64,000 bases of DNA from Lachnospiraceae bacterium (GTDB lineage Bacteria; Bacteroidota; Bacteroidia; Bacteroidales; Muribaculaceae). Of this stretch, positions 38,701 to 45,526 are shown piece after piece (the stretch's first letter is position 1; each line of letters opens with the position of its first letter). The position numbers and the translations under genes are program-made. Where the stretch lies: positions 35,671 to 99,670 of the forward strand of contig JAMPGZ010000001.1 of assembly GCA_023663655.1 (NCBI GenBank), read 5' to 3'. The notes below the pieces were generated by a model. It saw only the letters and a program-made list of their open reading frames with translations, was not told the origin of the DNA and made no database searches.

Positions 38701-39053
38701 TAGTTTCATCTATTTCGGATGAGTTTGTTATGGATAAAACAGTTGTTACAGATTCTAAAGTTTTGTTTGTCTCTTTTGATAATGAAATGGAAGCACACTA
38801 TTTGTGTGGTGTGCTAAATTCTTCATTAATAGAGAAAATAATACAGGGTTATACTATATATACAAATAGAGGTATCGATATTGTCGCTAACATCAAAATA
38901 CCAAAGTTTGATCCGGAAAACGAGGTTCATGTATCTATTGCAAAGATTTCTTTAAGTGCACACGAAGCATTTGTATTAAAGGACACTGAGAATATAAAAT
39001 CCGCAACATCGAAATTGGATGATTTAGTAGCCATAATTTTCCGAGCCGAATAA
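35781..39053 (+). CDS. Type IIG restriction-modification enzyme (Eco57I-like, nuclease plus adenine methyltransferase)
   Basis: A 1090-aa single-chain enzyme from the ATG at 35781. The frame is open from 35736, but that start would lie inside the terminator hairpin. The N-terminal nuclease has a PD-(D/E)xK pattern: Asp59 in VDSIYNN and Glu68-x-Lys70 in FEYKRKG. The gamma-class N6-adenine methyltransferase core has motif I VLDPTCGSGIF (Asp about 423) and motif IV NPPW (619-622). The C-terminal ~350 residues resemble TaqI/Eco57I-type target recognition. It should modify and cut DNA next to one asymmetric site. It is visibly AT-richer than the dcw genes and has no separate partner, so it was probably acquired horizontally. 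Confidence 0.85.
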   Translation: MAREISDIIAQFKEQCESARTEDDIKVASNIFFYAIGNTLEIRINSHNEITSAHGGRVDSIYNNIYFEYKRKGLFTTHGTYEAVYGRDERDHGLFHYLINFALEESGGDKQRFLYYLTSSVGVGFDGEKFVFCRFKDSLSETNIYHEYKTKHFPRTIERSQKVEFEFSSPYDFSTGVKRILLLLRSTNRKHLNAQSLCETFSARSEISQNSIVYLYSLLETSLASNQRIQTLYTEWDRIFGTIYGDQESDFVKQVEALQKFYPIKFRNKDDVKKTLFIIQTYYSILIKLLIQNLFANLKLPSAKPDFIKDKSDLIKLFYGQKEGFDQFIDNFFEIHFFEWFTLAQNFDLNIINNLIIALDDFETTASVIKPEIVGDVLRETYESLMPKDLRHMMGEYYTVDWLADFTIRESGYDSGLDTTVLDPTCGSGIFITHLIKLFREKHPELSYNQFVHYVVNNFVGFDINPIAVIQAKGNYILALGDITSLCQPISIPIYMCDSILVPTVHAKQEPEEKSISIRTSVGDFSLPILRNRDESIAFLNTLSKCILSDYTSFEDFNQRLKNEFDITLDVETAIIARRLYSQLLDFHNAGKDGFWPIILKNSFAPLFCEKQFDYVIGNPPWIAWKAMSESYRDLTLEIWLSYGIFEKSAYDKITSHDDFAMAVTYVAIDHYLKNNGCAALILPQTFVKSLKGGEGFRKFLITRDEQEIPFSIVRVCDLLRVNPFKGIAANRTSVYIFRKNLAMNYPMDDYREYFIIPSKKIDSKSTLSEVDSSIAYAQLSAKPINENIRSPWLTLPPEVIHHTDAFLGRSPYKGRKGIEPCGAKGIYLIDVLSKRNNLLLIKNLIHRSRLKEAKRLGVRQGYVEQDHVYPMVGGRNIEKWGINSYIYMLVPHYNHGDGIYRGIPDEKLKTTYYRTYDWLFYFHNLLRDTRIRSGKFFDIEQFPWYRLDNVGEYTFMPYKVLWQEQAKSLNCCVVSSISDEFVMDKTVVTDSKVLFVSFDNEMEAHYLCGVLNSSLIEKIIQGYTIYTNRGIDIVANIKIPKFDPENEVHVSIAKISLSAHEAFVLKDTENIKSATSKLDDLVAIIFRAE

Positions 39054-39123
39054 ATATTAATCGTGTTCACGATCTACAAAGAAAGTTATGACCGACAAAT
39101 CTAGAGATATATTGGAACTAATT
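39054..39123. other. Short spacer between the type IIG gene and the insertion sequence
   Basis: Contains a small dyad ATCGTG-TT-CACGAT at 39060-39073 and the start of a short reading frame, listed separately. No T-run follows the dyad. Confidence 0.4.
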
Positions 39124-39141
39124 AACATGAGTTCGATATAA
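39088..39141 (+). pseudogene. Possible 5' remnant of a gene cut by the IS982 element
   Basis: ATG at 39088 is preceded by purine-rich AAAGAAAG and opens MTDKSRDILELIN in 13 codons. The frame then enters the IS left inverted repeat and stops at 39139-39141. It lies 34 nt after the type IIG stop, the spacing of a second operon gene. Nothing on the right side of the IS obviously continues it, so the rest may have been deleted. This is suggestive only, because the fragment is short. Confidence 0.3.
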
Positions 39142-40172
39142 GGAATCGCAGTTATAATAATAAAACAATCAGCCATTTAGCATTAAACTAAGTGGCTGAT
39201 TTTCTTGGTAATCTCAAATAAAATCCGTAAATTCATAGTGACTAATTACAAGATTTACAAGAATTTATATCATGATTACCGAAGACAAAATTACGGAAAT
39301 TTTCTGTATCGCAGACGACTTTTGCAAGTATTTTCATCAGAGCTGAAGAAACATCAGATAGCTGACGGTAAAAGGCACCGGAACAAGTCTTGCAAACTCT
39401 CAGAAGCTGAGGTGATTACAATGCTCATACTATTCCACAGCAAGGGATTCAGATGCCTCAAACACTTTTATACACAGTATGTGTGTATGCATATGCAACA
39501 CCTGTTTCCGCAAACCGTATCATATAACCGTTTCGTGGAATTGCAGAAATCAGTGGTTCTACATCAGACTATGTTCATCAAGGAAGTTTTGTTAGGCACG
39601 TGTACCGGAGTTGCCTATGTCGATTCCACGCCGCTCAGAGTCTGCAAGCACCAGCGGATTCTAATACATAAGACATTCAAGGGGTTGGCGCAACGTGGCA
39701 AATGTTCAATGGGATGGTTCTTCGGTTTCAAGCTACACCTGATAATAAACGATCGCGGAGAGATTCTCAACTTCATGTTCACACCCGGCAATGTCGATGA
39801 CCGCGAGCCATTGTACTCGGAGTCATTCATCGAGAATGTCAAAGGGAAACTTTGTGGTGACAAGGGATATATAGGCAAACAACTCTTTGAGTTCCTGTTC
39901 ATGAACGGAATACAGCTTGTGACAAAAGTCAAGAGCAATATGAGAAATTCACTTATGTCTGTCACCGACAAGATTATGCTGCGAAAACGCGCTCTTGTAG
40001 AGTCTGTAAACGACGAACTGAAGAATATCGCACAAATAGAACACTCAAGGCATCGGTCGTTCACAAACTTCATTACAAATGCCTTGAGTGCTGTTGCTGC
40101 TTATTGTTTCTTTGGAATTCGTTTTCGACAATCAGTTGACTTTGTTCTGATTGCTTATATCGAACTCACGTT
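39124..40172 (+). mobile_element. IS982-family insertion sequence (about 1.05 kb)
   Basis: Terminal inverted repeats at 39124-39147 and 40149-40172 match at 22 of 24 positions (core TGAGTTCGATATAAG exact). Between them is an IS982-type transposase. I could not find a convincing target-site duplication: the left flank ends in ACTAATT and the right flank begins ATATTAGG. That suggests a later deletion or recombination at one end. The element separates the type IIG gene from the GIN lipoprotein gene. Confidence 0.8.
39167..39204 (+). terminator. Hairpin inside the left end of the IS
   Basis: The 14-nt arms AATCAGCCATTTAG and CTAAGTGGCTGATT (one mismatch) surround a 7-nt loop and are followed by TTC. 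It is placed between the left inverted repeat and the transposase start, so it may block transcription or translation entering from outside. Confidence 0.6.
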
Positions 40173-40179
40173 ATATTAG
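39272..40179 (+). pseudogene. IS982-family transposase, frameshifted near the N-terminus
   Basis: The natural start appears to be the ATG at 39272: MITEDKITEIFCIADDFCKY follows in that frame, then the frame stops at 39344-39346. The rest of the protein (from FSSELKKHQIADG on) continues one base out of phase, so about one T is missing at the T4 run 39331-39334. The downstream part has the DDE residues in YVDSTPL, TPGNVDDRE and LVESVNDELK. A longer open frame from a TTG at 39205 exists, but its N-terminal residues are not transposase-like. The stop at 40177 lies past the right inverted repeat. Inactive unless rescued by -1 slippage. Confidence 0.75.
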
Positions 40180-40253
40180 GAAGTTACAGCTGTTTTTCAA
40201 AAAAAACTCCTAAATTTGTTAGGAAACTTGTCTTTATTGGGACTAATGTATTG

Positions 40254-41021
40254 TCATCTGGTTTTGTTGGAGATGCTGCCGCCTGATGATTTGTCGGTTT
40301 TGGCATTTTGGATTGATGATTTGATGCTTGCTCCTGATGATGCCGAGCAGGAGCCTTTTTGGACATTCAGCTCCGAGGCTTTTATTGAACTGCCTGATGA
40401 TGCGTCAAAATAAGCATAGGAGGCGTTTCCTCCGGCAATTGTAATGCCGGCTCCTGACGATGCGTCAGCCTCGATGATTTCGGCAGAGAGTGTGCTGATT
40501 TTTATGTGTGCTCCCGATGAAGCTTCGAGTTCCATTTTGGCGGCTTTTATGGAGGCTATAGACACCGATGCGCCTGATGATGCCTCAATATCGACAGGAT
40601 TGGAGAGTGACAAGGCTCCATCGACGATTATTGATCCTCCTGATGATGCCTCGAAATCGGCGATAGCGGGAGCGGCGATCCATATATTAGCGTGTTGTTC
40701 TTTTGAACGGTATCGGAAATTTTTACCGTTTTCGATGCGCAGGCGCAGGGTACCATCCTTGGATCGCTTAATCTCAAGGGCTTCAATCACATTTTCCGGT
40801 CCCTCGGCTCTGACAGGTTCGGCTGAAGCCGTCTGCGTGTAGTGAACGATGATGCCACACGCTGTGTCGATTCCCTTCAGGTCGGTGAAGTCATAGCTGT
40901 TTGTGACGATATTCTCTGACGGTTCCTCGCCGTGTGACAGCATCCGGTAGATGGATGAGCTGGAGCAGCTTGTTGCTGCGAGTCCGATGATGAGTGTGGA
41001 TAAAATAGTTTTGCAGAACAT
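40254..41021 (-). CDS. GIN-domain (DUF2807) lipoprotein with ASSGA repeats
   Basis: A 255-aa lipoprotein: signal peptide ending in the lipobox LAATSC (Cys19), followed by a Ser-rich tether. The rest is a head-GIN-type beta-helix. From about residue 120 on, a motif (E/D)ASSG(A/G/S) recurs seven times at intervals of about 18-23 residues, and the DNA shows matching recurring GATGATGCCTC-like blocks. Such proteins are anchored in the outer membrane or periplasm and are often called putative adhesin heads, but their function is not established. It is convergent with the IS and divergent from the NlpC gene. Confidence 0.85.
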   Translation of the reverse strand: MFCKTILSTLIIGLAATSCSSSSIYRMLSHGEEPSENIVTNSYDFTDLKGIDTACGIIVHYTQTASAEPVRAEGPENVIEALEIKRSKDGTLRLRIENGKNFRYRSKEQHANIWIAAPAIADFEASSGGSIIVDGALSLSNPVDIEASSGASVSIASIKAAKMELEASSGAHIKISTLSAEIIEADASSGAGITIAGGNASYAYFDASSGSSIKASELNVQKGSCSASSGASIKSSIQNAKTDKSSGGSISNKTR

Positions 41022-41158
41022 AGATGTAATTGTTTGTTTTGCTATTAGATGCCGGCGGCACAGAAAAGGTTGCGCATGGAGTGAAAACAGTTAATGAAAA
41101 ATTTAGTTAAATATAGTTAGATTTTTCCGAGAGATTATGATAACTGAGGTGTGTTTTG

Positions 41159-41166
41159 TAACTTTG
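41159..41166 (+). promoter_or_regulatory. -7 element of the NlpC/P60 gene
   Basis: TAACTTTG matches TAnnTTTG, 42 nt before the ATG at 41209. No clear TTTG lies at -33. Confidence 0.45.
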
Positions 41167-41208
41167 TAAGGAAGAGAATAACCTTAATTCAAGCTGATTT
41201 TGCCACTG

Positions 41209-41799
41209 ATGAAAATATCAATAAGAATATTCATGTCAATGATGCTCGTGCTGACGGCGTTGTCGTCCCACGCCCAGTCATTGTCACTGCCCTTGCAGAA
41301 TCAGCTTCCTCCTTTGATGCATAATGATCTCGCTTCCATCAATGCGTGGAAGCCGGAAATGAAGATTATTCATCCCGTGACAGATATAATCGAGGATGAG
41401 GTTCCTGAATATGTGGACGATATGTTGTCATTCGCCCGTAAATTCACAGGATTGCGTTATCGTCGCGGAGGAAAGACCCCTAAAGGATTTGATTGTTCCG
41501 GATTCACCGGATATGTGTTCCGCCAGTTTGGCATCAATCTCCATGCCGATTCCCGCTCGCAGTATCTTCAGGGCGAGGCTGTAGCCGAAGGCGCCATGCA
41601 GCCGGGCGACCTGGTGTTCTTTTCGGGCAGGGCGCGGTCGAAAACCCGTGTGGGACACGTGGGTATCGTCACATCGGTTGATCCTGACAGCGGCACGTTC
41701 AAGTTTATCCATTCAGCTACATCATCGGGCATTATCGAGAGCCATTCCAGTGAGCCATATTACAACAACCGCTACATAGGCGCCCGCCGAGTGGAATGA
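41209..41799 (+). CDS. NlpC/P60-family cell-wall peptidase (C40)
   Basis: A 196-aa exported protein from the ATG at 41209; a TTG three codons upstream also opens the frame. Signal peptide MKISIRIFMSMMLVLTALSSHA. The C-terminal ~125 residues form the NlpC/P60 domain: catalytic Cys in FDCSGFTGYV, His in VGHVGIV, and a third polar residue in FIHSATSSG. It probably cleaves peptidoglycan stem peptides (gamma-D-Glu to diamino acid bonds) in the periplasm. Monocistronic, upstream of the second AspT/YidE gene. Confidence 0.9.
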   Translation: MKISIRIFMSMMLVLTALSSHAQSLSLPLQNQLPPLMHNDLASINAWKPEMKIIHPVTDIIEDEVPEYVDDMLSFARKFTGLRYRRGGKTPKGFDCSGFTGYVFRQFGINLHADSRSQYLQGEAVAEGAMQPGDLVFFSGRARSKTRVGHVGIVTSVDPDSGTFKFIHSATSSGIIESHSSEPYYNNRYIGARRVE

Positions 41800-41838
41800 T
41801 TGGCGGTATATATGCGATTATACAAATTGCGGTAAAAA

Positions 41839-41870
41839 TTTGAGTGCTCGCAAAAGGTTTCCTATCTTTG
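41839..41870 (+). promoter_or_regulatory. Promoter of the second AspT/YidE gene, predicted leaderless transcript
   Basis: TTTG at 41839-41842, a 20-nt spacer, then TATCTTTG at 41863-41870. The ATG is at 41875, four nucleotides past the -7 element, so transcription would begin on or next to the start codon. Confidence 0.65.
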
Positions 41871-41874
41871 CGCC

Positions 41875-43536
41875 ATGGAATGGCTTCAAAGCATATTTTG
41901 CATTCATTCGCCGCTTCAGGCAGTCATAGTGCTGGCGGTAATCATAGCCCTTGGTCTCGGTCTTGGGAAAATTCATGTGTTTGGTATTTCCCTTGGAGTC
42001 ACATGGGTGTTTTTTGCCGGTATTCTTGCCGGGCATCTCGGACTTTCAATCGATTCATCAATGTTGCACTATGCTGAAAGTTTCGGTTTGGTGTTGTTCG
42101 TCTATGAGCTTGGATTGAAAGTGGGTCCGGGTTTTTTCAGTTCATTCCGGAAAGGCGGGATAGAGCTTAATCTCCTTGGCATGGGTGTGGTTCTGCTTGG
42201 CACCCTTCTGTCGGTAGGGCTTGCCTACGGGCTTGGTATCTCGATGAACGATATGGTGGGTATCCTTTCGGGCGCCACTACCAATACACCTGCTCTTGGT
42301 GCGGCTCAACAGGCGCTGGAGCAGATCGGTCTGTCGGCTAACGGAGCAGCGCTGAGTTGTGCCGTGACTTATCCTCTTGGTGTGGTGGGCGTGATTCTCG
42401 CATTGATTTTCGTGCGCAAGTGCTTTGTCAAGTCTTCGGACATAGTCGATCACAGCAGCGAGCAGGATAATCATACTTATATAGGAACATTCCGCATACA
42501 CAATCCGGCGATATTCGGCAAAAATATTCATGATGCCGCCGAGCTTGTGGCTCCGAAGTTTGTCATTTCACGCCTGTGGCGCGATGGTGTTGTCACAATT
42601 CCCACTTCCGATACTCTTCTTGAGGAGAATGACCGGGTGCTTGTGATAACCAATGAAAAGGATGCTCCGGCGCTGACGGTGCTGTTTGGTGAGCAGGAGA
42701 AAACCGACTGGAACAGTGACGACATCGACTGGAACGCTATTGACAGCCGTTTGATATCGAAACACATCATCGTGTCGCGTCCCGAGATCAACGGGCGCAA
42801 GCTCGGGTCATTGAGGCTGCGTAATAATTATGGTATCAACATCTCGAGGGTGTTGCGCAGCGGCGTCACGCTCCTTGCCACTCCGCAGCTCGTGTTGCAA
42901 CTTGGCGACAGGCTGACTGTGGTCGGCGAGGCCAAGGCGATAGAGAATGTGGAGAAAGTGCTTGGAAATACCGTTGTGGCACTTAAAGATCCTAATCTCG
43001 CGGCGATATTCATCGGCATAGTCCTCGGATTGCTTCTTGGGTCTATTCCTATTGCCATTCCGGGTATTTCGACCCCTGTGAAGCTCGGTCTTGCCGGCGG
43101 TCCTATAGTGGTGGGAATCATCATTGGGCGTTTCGGACCGCAATTCCATCTCGTCACCTATACCACCCGTAGTGCCAATCTGATGCTGCGCGGCATCGGA
43201 CTGTCGCTCTATCTTGCTTGTCTCGGACTTGACGCGGGCGCCCATTTCCTTGACACTATAATGCGGTCCGACGGTCTGCTTTGGATTGCTACCGGATTTG
43301 TCATCACGGTAGTGCCTGTTTGTATCATGGCTATTGTGGCTATGAGATGGCGTAAACTCGACTTCGGTTCGGCTTGCGGTATGCTTTGCGGCGCCATGGC
43401 AAATCCTATGGCACTGACATACGCAAACGACACTCTTCCGGGCGACAATCCTGCAGTGAGCTATGCCACCGTATATCCTCTCGCCATGTTCTCACGCGTG
43501 GTCATCGCCCAGCTGCTCGTGCTCCTCTTCCTTTAA
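41875..43536 (+). CDS. AspT/YidE-type membrane protein with central RCK_C domains
   Basis: A 553-aa protein with the same build as the protein at 4726-6429. About five membrane helices are followed by two TrkA-C domains (about residues 195-375), the second around INGRKLGSLRLRNNYG, and then about five or six helices. Family motifs are GATTNTPALGAAQ in the first half and GAMANPMALTYAN in the second, in place of the GS(R/Q)T motifs of the other copy, so the two probably carry different substrates. Whether it is an anion exchanger as in AspT or another type of carrier cannot be told. The start is set by the promoter 4 nt upstream; the next ATG would remove two helices. Confidence 0.8.
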   Translation: MEWLQSIFCIHSPLQAVIVLAVIIALGLGLGKIHVFGISLGVTWVFFAGILAGHLGLSIDSSMLHYAESFGLVLFVYELGLKVGPGFFSSFRKGGIELNLLGMGVVLLGTLLSVGLAYGLGISMNDMVGILSGATTNTPALGAAQQALEQIGLSANGAALSCAVTYPLGVVGVILALIFVRKCFVKSSDIVDHSSEQDNHTYIGTFRIHNPAIFGKNIHDAAELVAPKFVISRLWRDGVVTIPTSDTLLEENDRVLVITNEKDAPALTVLFGEQEKTDWNSDDIDWNAIDSRLISKHIIVSRPEINGRKLGSLRLRNNYGINISRVLRSGVTLLATPQLVLQLGDRLTVVGEAKAIENVEKVLGNTVVALKDPNLAAIFIGIVLGLLLGSIPIAIPGISTPVKLGLAGGPIVVGIIIGRFGPQFHLVTYTTRSANLMLRGIGLSLYLACLGLDAGAHFLDTIMRSDGLLWIATGFVITVVPVCIMAIVAMRWRKLDFGSACGMLCGAMANPMALTYANDTLPGDNPAVSYATVYPLAMFSRVVIAQLLVLLFL

Positions 43537-43588
43537 TGCCAGTTAGAAAACTTAAGGAAATTTAGGGGATGTAGTTAGTTTATTTTAT

Positions 43589-43596
43589 TATCTTTG
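43589..43596 (+). promoter_or_regulatory. -7 element of the ATPase/nuclease module
   Basis: TATCTTTG matches TAnnTTTG, 17 nt before the ATPase ATG. The -33 position is poorly conserved (TTTA near 43561). It implies that the module has its own promoter. Confidence 0.5.
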
Positions 43597-43613
43597 CGTA
43601 AATATAAATTATT

Positions 43614-44933
43614 ATGTCGCATCTTTCAATCCAAAATTTAGGACCGATTGTATCGGTTGACATTGACCTTAATAGAATTAATGTTTTCATTGGTCCGCAA
43701 AGTAGCGGCAAGAGCACTATAGCTAAGGTTATAAGCTTTTGTCAATGGTTGGAAAAAGATTGCCTGAAACGCCAAAAAATAATTCATGTGGATGAATCGT
43801 TTACATTGAAGCGATTTGTCGAATATCACAATATTTCAGATTATTTGAATGAAAAAACTTCATTTAAATACTCCGGTCCGGCATTAGAAATAGAATATTT
43901 ATTCCCGAAGTTGACGGTAAAACGCACGGTTAATTTCAAAGATGCGAAAATTTCAAAGAATGCATATATTCCGTCGGAACGTAATGTAATCTCTATTCCG
44001 GGCATTTTTAGCACAAAAATGCCTGAAAATTATTTGGCAAGTTTTCTTGATGATTGGCAGATTATAAGATCGAAGTATAAGGCGACAGAACAGGTGCCGG
44101 TGCTGGATTTAGGTGAAAGCTATTATTTTGATGAAAAATCCCAGTCCGATATGTTGGTAGATGGAGATAAGACATTCCATTTGTCTCAAGCTTCCAGTGG
44201 ACTACAGTCGATAACTCCTCTATGTGTGTATATATCTTATTTGACTGATTGGATTTATAATCATGAGGAGGAACGCTCGTCTGATGATCGTAAGCAGATT
44301 AGGGAGGCGGCTATTGCCCGAGTGATTGCCAATAAATCTAAAGTGGAGGAGATTCTTGATGTTATGCAGAATCCTCAGTTTGGTCCGGAGATTGCGAATA
44401 GTTTTCAGACATTGAAAGAATCGTTCCAGAATGTGTATGAAAGTGGCTCCTATGCCACAGATCCTGAAATAGCGGAATTCACTAAGATGGTGGCAGAGAA
44501 TGAAAGTAGGCTTTGTCATCCACAATTTTCCAATATTGTGATTGAGGAGCCTGAGCAAAATATATTTCCTCAGACTCAGACTTCGCTCATTTATGCGATC
44601 TTGTCTATGATTAACCATGAGAGGGACACATTGGTCATTACAACGCATAGTCCATTTATATTATATGCATTGAATAACTGTATGCTTGCGGGGAAGGTGA
44701 TGGAAAACATTCCAGCCGATTTGTTGGAGCATATATCTGTTCCTAAAGAGGCTTGGATTGAGCCTGAAAAGGTTTCGGTATGGGAGCTTCGTGACGGACA
44801 TATCCAAACGGTTGAAGGAAACTTTGATGCCACTATTCAGGATTCTGATAATCTCATTAGAAGCAATTATTTTGATCGTGTCATGCATAATGTCATGGCT
44901 GATTTTAATGGACTGATTAATTTCCTTGACTGA
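43614..44933 (+). CDS. ABC/SMC-type AAA ATPase of a putative defence module
   Basis: A 439-aa soluble ATPase. Walker A is GPQSSGKS (residues 27-34) right after a short N-terminal strand, as in RecF/OLD-like proteins. An ABC-signature-like SQASSGLQS lies at about 191-199. Walker B is IVIEEPEQN (308-316) with tandem Glu, and the H-loop is TTHSP (His345). The middle (about 210-290) is helical with possible coiled coil. There is no Toprim domain, so it is not a full OLD nuclease. It is AT-rich compared with its neighbours and 1 nt upstream of a small gene with a PD-(D/E)xK-like signature. Expected to be an ATP-driven sensor or regulator of that partner, by analogy with two-gene ATPase/nuclease anti-phage systems. 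Confidence 0.75.
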   Translation: MSHLSIQNLGPIVSVDIDLNRINVFIGPQSSGKSTIAKVISFCQWLEKDCLKRQKIIHVDESFTLKRFVEYHNISDYLNEKTSFKYSGPALEIEYLFPKLTVKRTVNFKDAKISKNAYIPSERNVISIPGIFSTKMPENYLASFLDDWQIIRSKYKATEQVPVLDLGESYYFDEKSQSDMLVDGDKTFHLSQASSGLQSITPLCVYISYLTDWIYNHEEERSSDDRKQIREAAIARVIANKSKVEEILDVMQNPQFGPEIANSFQTLKESFQNVYESGSYATDPEIAEFTKMVAENESRLCHPQFSNIVIEEPEQNIFPQTQTSLIYAILSMINHERDTLVITTHSPFILYALNNCMLAGKVMENIPADLLEHISVPKEAWIEPEKVSVWELRDGHIQTVEGNFDATIQDSDNLIRSNYFDRVMHNVMADFNGLINFLD

Positions 44934-44934
44934 G

Positions 44935-45504
44935 ATGGAGCGGTATTTTAATAAATCGGTGGTGCTAACGGGTGATTGCTATGTCGCTGATTATACGAAC
45001 TTATCTAATAGCGAGAAAGGAGTGACTCTATCGGTGGTGCCATTTACGGATATAAATTATTTCCATCTTAAGAAAGCGAATAAAAATAACATAAGGTATT
45101 TAGCAGTAAGTTTTGAGGAATATCCGTCATTTATTAAAGGTATAGAAAACTGTGAATGTGTATTTAATGCTATTTCTGACTCTAATAAATCATGGATTTT
45201 GTTTCTTGAACTTAAATACTGTAAGGAATATAATGTAGAGAATTATGTCTATAAGGCGTATGCTCAGATGAAAGAAACATTTGAGCGGCTTAAAGAAATG
45301 CAATTAATTGATCCGTTGAAGAAGACTGTTTACTTTGTATACGCTTCTCCTGGAAATGATAACAGACAGCCGTTTGGAGCGTCTACTGTGGCACAGAACG
45401 ATGTTCTTAGTGCTTATAAGGAATCTGGAATAAACCTTTTAGGAGTGAACCAGATGCTTATAGCAACTCCTAAATGTTTATTCCCCGGAAAGATCAGGGT
45501 TTAG
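44935..45504 (+). CDS. Putative PD-(D/E)xK nuclease partner of the ATPase
   Basis: A 189-aa protein from the ATG at 44935; an in-frame TTG nine nt earlier lies inside the ATPase gene. I do not recognise a named family. Residues Asp82 (AISDSNKSW) and Glu92-x-Lys94 (ILFLELKYC) reproduce the Asp, beta-strand, Glu-x-Lys spacing of PD-(D/E)xK nucleases. A following helix has Gln111 (KAYAQMKE), placed like the Gln of RecB/Cas4-type sites. The gene starts 1 nt after the ATPase stop, so the pair is surely co-expressed. It ends 22 nt from the convergent mutS gene. A nuclease role is inference from this motif alone. Confidence 0.5.
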   Translation: MERYFNKSVVLTGDCYVADYTNLSNSEKGVTLSVVPFTDINYFHLKKANKNNIRYLAVSFEEYPSFIKGIENCECVFNAISDSNKSWILFLELKYCKEYNVENYVYKAYAQMKETFERLKEMQLIDPLKKTVYFVYASPGNDNRQPFGASTVAQNDVLSAYKESGINLLGVNQMLIATPKCLFPGKIRV

Positions 45505-45526
45505 AATTCATGATTCGTTGGTTGCC

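Noticed and set aside
35781-39053. PglX of a BREX system
   Set aside because: No other BREX genes are present. An N-terminal nuclease pattern and about 1090 aa fit a single-chain type IIG enzyme better.
39205-39271. N-terminal extension of the transposase from a TTG
   Set aside because: The residues are not transposase-like, and the real N-terminus is found in another frame from the ATG at 39272.
43614-45504. Gabija, Septu or OLD-type system
   Set aside because: The ATPase lacks a Toprim domain, the partner is not a helicase and shows no HNH motif, so none of these names can be applied from sequence.
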